Source: Streptomyces sp. NBC_01341 (GTDB taxonomy: Bacteria; Actinomycetota; Actinomycetes; Streptomycetales; Streptomycetaceae). Taken from it: DNA of 64,000 bases. The notes below the pieces were generated by a model that saw nothing but the letters and a program-made list of their open reading frames with translations, did not search any database and was not told where the DNA came from. Location of the stretch: contig NZ_CP108364.1 of assembly GCF_035946055.1 (NCBI RefSeq), positions 4,650,001-4,714,000 of the forward strand. Reading direction: 5' to 3'. The translations under genes were made by a program, and so were the position numbers. Shown piece after piece: positions 59,451 to 64,000 of the stretch (the first letter of the stretch is position 1; each line of letters starts with the position of its first letter).

Positions 59451-60119
59451 CTAGAGGCTGCGGGCGGTGATGTCGCCGTAGGCGGTGGTCGCGTGGATGG
59501 TGAGGTCGGGAGTGCCGTCGGTGTTCCTGAGCGCGTTGTGGATCCGGCCGTAGGTGGTGCCGGCGTCCAGGGAGGCGGAGACGCCGCGGGCGGCGCCGAC
59601 GGTGATGTCGCCCTTGTCGGTGCGCAGCGTGACCGTGCCGTGCAGCGCTTCGGTGACGGTCAGGTCGCCCTTCCTGGTGCTGATCTCGGCGGGGCCGCCG
59701 AGGCGCCCGACCGTGATGTCGCCGGCGAGGACGGTGAGGCGGGCGGTCGCGGCCTCGTCGAGCTTGACGGTGGCCTGCGCACTGTCGAAGGTGACGTCGC
59801 CGAGCCGTCCGACGCCCCGGAGTTCGGCGTCGGCGGTCTTGGCCTCGACATGCGAGCCGACGGGCAGCTGGACCGTCACCTCGACGTATCCGGAGGTTCC
59901 GAGGACGCGGCTCTTCGCGGTCGAGCCGTCGATCCGCAGGACTCCGTCGGCGTGGACGACCTCGGTCTGCTCGGCCGCCTTGACGTCCCGGCTCTTCGAG
60001 GCGTCCGCCGGGAGGACCTCGACGACGGTGTCGGCGCGGTCGGCGGCGATGAACCGGATGCGTCCCGCGGGGACGTCGACGACGACCGAGACCGGGGCGG
60101 GGGTGTCGAACTTCTGCAT
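59451..60119 (-). CDS. DUF4097 beta-repeat protein
   Basis: A 222-residue protein from ATG 60119 (AAGGAG upstream). Repeated beta segments as in DUF4097/DUF2154-like folds (GRIRFIAADRADTVVEVLPAD, AELRGVGRLGDVTFDSAQATVKLDE, LTVLAGDITVGRL, LTVTEALHGTVTLRTDKGDITVG, TTYGRIHNAL, TTAYGDITAR). Often found with ABC transporters and thought to be an adhesin-like or sensing surface fold; no signal peptide is visible here. First gene of the DUF4097-DrrAB operon, under the divergent MarR-like regulator. Confidence 0.9.
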   Translation of the reverse strand: MQKFDTPAPVSVVVDVPAGRIRFIAADRADTVVEVLPADASKSRDVKAAEQTEVVHADGVLRIDGSTAKSRVLGTSGYVEVTVQLPVGSHVEAKTADAELRGVGRLGDVTFDSAQATVKLDEAATARLTVLAGDITVGRLGGPAEISTRKGDLTVTEALHGTVTLRTDKGDITVGAARGVSASLDAGTTYGRIHNALRNTDGTPDLTIHATTAYGDITARSL

Positions 60120-60139
60120 GGTGTGCTCCTTGGGCTTCT

Positions 60140-60159
60140 CGTTTCTGACAACAGAAACG
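60140..60159. promoter_or_regulatory. perfect 8-4-8 palindrome CGTTTCTG-ACAA-CAGAAACG
   Basis: Lies 21 bp before the DUF4097 ATG, in the divergent intergenic region. Typical size for a MarR/GbsR-type operator; the partner regulator is encoded at 60343. Confidence 0.65.
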
Positions 60160-60233
60160 CTACGTTGCGTTCATGGTCCCGGCAATGACGTTATTGCGTA
60201 AGGAGCCAGTAATCGCAGGTAGTTGCCGCTATT

Positions 60234-60288
60234 TTGTTGCAATGATTCTGCGGGCTAATGCAACAAGCGAGAGGTGGTCGTTGCAATG
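60234..60288. promoter_or_regulatory. cluster of TTGCAAT-like half-sites
   Basis: TTGTTGCA (60234-60241) is inverted as TGCAACAA (60259-60266), and a further GTTGCAATG lies near 60280. A possible second binding region upstream of the regulator gene. Confidence 0.4.
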
Positions 60289-60342
60289 GAATGAAGGTGA
60301 ACGCTATGGTCGGTGCCTCACGGACCACGAAGGAGACGCCCT

Positions 60343-61113
60343 GTGCCGGGAGGCAGGCTCACCCAGCAGGAACGCCGGCAGATCGCGCTGGGACTGGCGG
60401 ACGACCTCGCCTACGCGGAGATCGCCCGGGGTCTCGACCGCCCCACCTCGACGATCACGCGCGAAGTCATGCGCAACGGCGGGCCCACCGCGTACCGCGC
60501 CGACCGCGCCCACCGCGCCACCGAACACCGCTCGCACCGCCGCAAGCAGGCCGCGCCCCGGGACCCGTCGGCGACACCCGTGGCTCCCGGGCGGGACGCG
60601 GAGGAGGTGCGGGCGTTCGAGGAGTCCTACACCACCGTCCTCATGCAGTCGGGCATGCCGAAGATGATGGCCCGGGTGCTGGCCGCCCTCACCATCACCG
60701 ACTCCGGCACCCTCACGGCGGCGGAACTCGTCGAACGCCTCCAGGTCAGCCCGGCGTCCGTCTCCAAGGCCATGGCGTTCCTCGACAGCCAGGGCCTCGT
60801 CCGCCGCGAGCGCGACGAACGCCGCCGCGAGCGCTACTGCGTCGACAACGACGTCTGGTTCCAGTCGATGATGGCCAGTGCCCGCGCGACCGAACAGCTC
60901 GTCGCGACCGCGCGGCAGGGCGTCGGAGTCCTCGGCCCTGGCACCGAGGCCGGTACCCGCCTCGAAAACGTCGCCCGCTTCATGGACTTCGTGTCCGAGA
61001 GCATCACGCGCGCCGCCGAACAGGCTCGCGACGTGCTCTTCACGAAACCCGGAACTCAGCCCGGCCCGTCCTCCGGGAGCGCGGCCGAGCCGGACGGCCC
61101 GGACCGTACGTAG
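60343..61113 (+). CDS. GbsR/MarR-type regulator with N-terminal HTH_38
   Basis: A 256-residue protein from GTG 60343 (GAAGGAG upstream). The first ~60 residues (TQQERRQIALGLADDLAYAEIARGLDRPTSTITREVMRNGG) form an HTH_38/IS30-like domain; residues ~85-180 are a MarR/GbsR winged helix (RVLAALTITDSGTLTAAELVERLQVSPASVSKAMAFLDSQGLVRRERDERRRERYCVD). Two DNA-binding domains in one protein is uncommon. It is divergent from the DUF4097-ABC operon, whose repressor it probably is; the inducer is unknown. Confidence 0.88.
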   Translation: MPGGRLTQQERRQIALGLADDLAYAEIARGLDRPTSTITREVMRNGGPTAYRADRAHRATEHRSHRRKQAAPRDPSATPVAPGRDAEEVRAFEESYTTVLMQSGMPKMMARVLAALTITDSGTLTAAELVERLQVSPASVSKAMAFLDSQGLVRRERDERRRERYCVDNDVWFQSMMASARATEQLVATARQGVGVLGPGTEAGTRLENVARFMDFVSESITRAAEQARDVLFTKPGTQPGPSSGSAAEPDGPDRT

Positions 61114-61147
61114 CGGCCCCGGCCGTGCTCGGGTGGGGAGCGAAGGG

Positions 61148-63082
61148 TCAGGGGACCTCGACCCACATGCCCTCCGACGGCGTGCCGTCGGCGTCGGTGA
61201 CGAAGAGCATGTACCAGCCGGAAGGGACCAGGGCCCGGTTCCGTGGGACCGTCACGGTGATGCTGTCGCCGGACTTCTCCAGCCCCAGCGCGATCGACCG
61301 CTGGTCCGTGTCCGTGACATGCGTGACGGCACCGGGGCGCATCAGCTTCGCCGAAGTGATCGACGAGGCGTGCCGGGTCGTGAACAGCCCCTTGCCGCCC
61401 CGGGCGATGCGCGCGGGCCCCGCCGTCAGCTCCGGCCGGCCGTCCCGGTAGAGGTAGGGAGGCGTGTAGATCTCGATGCGCTGCTCGAAGGTGCCCGGCC
61501 GTGTGCCGGCCCGGTCCGCGTACAGCGGGTCGGAGCCGAAGATCATGACCCGGCCGTCCGGGAGCAGCACGGACCCCGAGTGGTAGTTGCGGCCCACCGC
61601 CGGGTCCGCGACCCGCCGGTAGGAGTCCGACCGCGCGTCGTACAGCCTGGCCTGGAGGACGTCCGAACCGCCGCGCCCGCGGTAGTCGTTGGAGCCGCCG
61701 GTGACCAGCAGCGAATCGTCGGGGAGCAGGGACGCGCTCGGGTAGCGGGTGCCCTCGCCGAGCGACGCGCCGTCCGTGAAGCGCGGGTGGTCCTCCGTCA
61801 GGTCGACCAGCCGTGACTTCTCGCTGGACCGCCGTGACTCACCGACCCCGCCGCCGCCGATCACCAGGTACTTCTCGTCCTGCGCGGGAGCCAGCCGTAC
61901 GGTCGCCGAGGTCTCCATCCGGTCCGGGTCGCCGAGCCCCGGGATCTTCTCGAAGGTGTTGGACTCCAGGTCCCACACACCGGGATCGCGGCCCGCACCG
62001 GCGGGGCCGTAACCGGCGTTCGACCCGGAGTAGAAGAGCTTGCCGTCGCTCATGAGGAAGACCGCGGGGTAGGTGGGGAACCTTCGGACCACGCCCGTGT
62101 ACGCCCACTTCCCGGTCTCCGGGTCGTAGATCTCGTCCTTGCCCGGCACGATCTGGCCGATCTCGTCCAGACCGGAGAGCGCGAGGACCCTGCCGTCCGC
62201 CAGGGTTGTGAGCGTCGGATACCAGCGGGCCTCCTTCATGGGGTCGACGGCGATGTACTTCTCGGCGACCGGGTCGAACTCGAAGGCTTCCCTGATGCCC
62301 TGGAAGTCCTTCTTGTCGAGGGCCAGCTTCTGCGCGATCCCGTACACGTTGCGGGCGTCGGAGCCGGAGAGCCCGGAGAGCCGGTAGTTGTCCTCGGCGC
62401 CCGTCCCGTACTCCGCGCCGGACTTCCGCGCCTCGACGTAGATCCGGCCGAGACCGGGCTCCGTGCGGACGAAGGCACCGGTCCGCCTGTCGAAGACCTT
62501 CCTGGCCCTCTCCACCAGCACCGGGTCCTTGGACACGAAGGTCCTGCCGTTGCCCCTGCCGGTGAAGCGGGTCCCGGCGGGCACCGTGACCGGCTTGTCC
62601 GGGTCCTCGTTGTGGACGATCATCAGGCCGCCGGCCCTGGTGACGTCGCCCTCCAGCTTCTCGTACCGTTTCGTGCCGCCGGCTATGAGCAGCTTCCCGT
62701 CCGGCAGCTGGGTGTGGCCCGCGCAGAACATGTCCTTCGGCGTCGGGACGTCCTTGTACGTGTTCCTCTCCGGGTCCCACAGCACCGAACGGAAGGTCTT
62801 CGCGTCGAAGTTCTTCTGGTTGTTGCCGGAACCGGCGACGAGGAGCACCTTGCCGGTGTGCAGCAGCGCCGCGTGGATCGTGTTGATGCGGTACCCGGAG
62901 GGGACGTCCAGGAAGTCCCAGTGGCCGTTCGCCGCCTTGTAGTCCGGCTTGTTGATCGCGTACGCGCGGTAGCGCTCGGTGCCGAAGCGGTGCAGCCACG
63001 GGCCGTTCGTCGCCGCGAGCGCGAGGACCACCGCCGTACCGATCGCCAGGCGGCGGGTACGGCGGTTCGGGCGGTACTTCAT
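61148..63082 (-). CDS. glxA: GlxA, radical copper oxidase for polar-glycan synthesis
   Basis: A 644-residue protein with an N-terminal membrane anchor (RLAIGTAVVLALAATNGPWL), a kelch-type beta-propeller (several repeats beginning LVAGG/LALSG) and a C-terminal DUF1929 domain. Copper-oxidase hallmarks: Cys 120 (KDMFCAGHTQ) of the Cys-Tyr cofactor, the Tyr in EARWYPTLT and the RNYHSG His. In Streptomyces GlxA oxidises a glycan at hyphal tips made by CslA and is needed for development. It overlaps the cslA stop by 4 bp (ATGA), so translation is coupled. Confidence 0.95.
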   Translation of the reverse strand: MKYRPNRRTRRLAIGTAVVLALAATNGPWLHRFGTERYRAYAINKPDYKAANGHWDFLDVPSGYRINTIHAALLHTGKVLLVAGSGNNQKNFDAKTFRSVLWDPERNTYKDVPTPKDMFCAGHTQLPDGKLLIAGGTKRYEKLEGDVTRAGGLMIVHNEDPDKPVTVPAGTRFTGRGNGRTFVSKDPVLVERARKVFDRRTGAFVRTEPGLGRIYVEARKSGAEYGTGAEDNYRLSGLSGSDARNVYGIAQKLALDKKDFQGIREAFEFDPVAEKYIAVDPMKEARWYPTLTTLADGRVLALSGLDEIGQIVPGKDEIYDPETGKWAYTGVVRRFPTYPAVFLMSDGKLFYSGSNAGYGPAGAGRDPGVWDLESNTFEKIPGLGDPDRMETSATVRLAPAQDEKYLVIGGGGVGESRRSSEKSRLVDLTEDHPRFTDGASLGEGTRYPSASLLPDDSLLVTGGSNDYRGRGGSDVLQARLYDARSDSYRRVADPAVGRNYHSGSVLLPDGRVMIFGSDPLYADRAGTRPGTFEQRIEIYTPPYLYRDGRPELTAGPARIARGGKGLFTTRHASSITSAKLMRPGAVTHVTDTDQRSIALGLEKSGDSITVTVPRNRALVPSGWYMLFVTDADGTPSEGMWVEVP

Positions 63083-64000
63083 CGGTTACGTCCCCCAAGG
63101 GCGATCCGCATGGTCTGCTCGTCCTCCGCCGCGGCCGGCTCCCCGGGCGGCGCGGGCCCGGCGGGTGGTGCCGGTGGCTCGCTCCGGCGCCTCTTCCGCT
63201 CCGCGCGGACCGTGTACCGCCAGCCGGCGATCGGCGCGGCGGTGATCAGCAGGGCCAGGCAGGCCCAGGTGAGCATCGCCGGGTGACTGTGCCCGAGGAC
63301 GAAGGAAGCGACGATCGAACCGCCGAAGACCACGATGAAGAACAGGTGGATGCGGAAGGTGCCGAAGAGGGTGTCCGGGCTGGAGGAGTCGCCCTTGGGC
63401 GTCACCACGAAGGAACTCCGGCGCCGCAGCACCGCGTCCATCAGGGAGCGTGCGTAGACGGGCGCGGAGAGCGCGGACATCACCATGCCCGCGAGGCCCC
63501 CGGAGCCCTCGGGTTCGTGCGGCGAGACGTTGTGGCGGCGGTTCCAGACGTAGAGGCCGATCTGGAGGGCCGACGCGTTGCCGTACAGCATCATCCAGAT
63601 CACCGGGTCGATCTGCACACCCGAGGCACCCATGCCGAGGAAGAGGGCGCAGCTCAGGGCGGCGAGGATCCAGTTCAGGGCCGACATCGGATAGAAGATG
63701 ATCATCATCGTGTAGTGGAAGAGCCTGCCCGGCGGAAGCGAGAACCAGCCCTTCCAGTACTGCTTGAGGATCGTCTCGTACGTACCGCGGGACCAGCGAA
63801 GCTGCTGGGTGAAGAAGTCGGTCCACGCCGTCGGCCCCTCGCCGACGGCCAGGACGTCCGGGGTGTAGACCGACCGCCACTTCCTGCCGGTCAGGGGGTT
63901 GCGGTGGCGGTGGATCTCGAAGCCCGTGGCCATGTCCTCGGTGATCGAGTCGTAGAGGCCGCCGATCTGCTTGACGGCGCTGATCCGGACCGCGTTGCTC
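63079..64000 (-). CDS. cslA: CslA, cellulose synthase-like glycosyltransferase (5' part outside window)
   Basis: The open frame runs to the window edge. Visible: ...AVKQIGGLYDSITEDMATGFEIH (the TED motif), VYTPDVLAVGEGPTAWTDFFTQQLRWSRGTYE with the QxxRW motif (QQLRW), then membrane helices (YTMMIIFYPMSALNWILAALSCALFLGM, VIWMMLYGNASALQIGLYVWN, HLFFIVVFGGSIVASFVLG, LTWACLALLITAAPIAGW). It makes a beta-glucan at growing tips with GlxA. The N-terminal catalytic D,D motifs lie beyond the window. Confidence 0.95.
   Translation of the reverse strand, partial: SNAVRISAVKQIGGLYDSITEDMATGFEIHRHRNPLTGRKWRSVYTPDVLAVGEGPTAWTDFFTQQLRWSRGTYETILKQYWKGWFSLPPGRLFHYTMMIIFYPMSALNWILAALSCALFLGMGASGVQIDPVIWMMLYGNASALQIGLYVWNRRHNVSPHEPEGSGGLAGMVMSALSAPVYARSLMDAVLRRRSSFVVTPKGDSSSPDTLFGTFRIHLFFIVVFGGSIVASFVLGHSHPAMLTWACLALLITAAPIAGWRYTVRAERKRRRSEPPAPPAGPAPPGEPAAAEDEQTMRIALGGRNR

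Overview
The window is high-GC actinobacterial chromosome, almost certainly Streptomyces. The genes use G/C-ending codons, GTG and TTG starts are common, and several genes look leaderless. Family-typical genes include a DUF5753 regulator paired with a DUF397 protein, an LAxTG-type surface protein, MmyB-like XRE regulators, a Ku protein with a lysine/alanine tail, and the polar-glycan pair glxA/cslA. No rRNA, tRNA, CRISPR array, integrase or insertion sequence was recognised.

Left part (1-28.9 kb). This is mostly housekeeping and regulator-target pairs: a truncated alpha/beta hydrolase, a DUF1707 protein, a secreted GDSL hydrolase, a DUF445 membrane protein, argG with an ARG-box-like promoter, an MFS exporter with its TetR regulator behind a large palindrome, a class II aldolase with a DeoR regulator, an XRE/SDR divergent pair, a two-gene NHEJ set (Ku and an ATP-dependent ligase), an AAC(3)-like acetyltransferase, an AraC regulator, a HelD-type RNA-polymerase motor, and a WhiJ-like trio (HATPase, HTH-DUF5753, DUF397). 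A GNAT gene at 13.7 kb appears to have lost its catalytic core.

Central island (about 29-41.4 kb). Base composition drops and the genes change character. In order: an HTH protein with a 17-bp inverted repeat inside its coding sequence, an HNH-like zinc protein, an apparent operon of ParB-like protein, SNF2-type helicase and PD-(D/E)XK nuclease, a C5-cytosine methyltransferase (Dcm-like), and, converging on it, an operon of MORC/MutL-type GHKL ATPase, Z1-domain ATPase and Vsr endonuclease. This is best read as a composite restriction/anti-phage island that combines a paraMORC-Z1-Dcm-Vsr core (related to Mza-like systems) with a ParB-SNF2-nuclease module. It is the most interesting region of the window.

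Right part (41.7-64 kb). A PAS-GAF-SpoIIE-HATPase protein with an eroded phosphatase site is followed by a SEC-C protein, an MFS/HxlR divergent pair with clear operators, a second YidC, an FAH-family hydrolase, a Gfo/Idh-UPF0303 operon divergent from a ROK regulator, a surface/sortase group, a NagD-like phosphatase, a GH6 lipoprotein, an ABC-2 transporter operon with a DUF4097 protein controlled by a divergent GbsR/MarR-like regulator, and finally glxA and the C-terminal part of cslA, which runs off the window edge.
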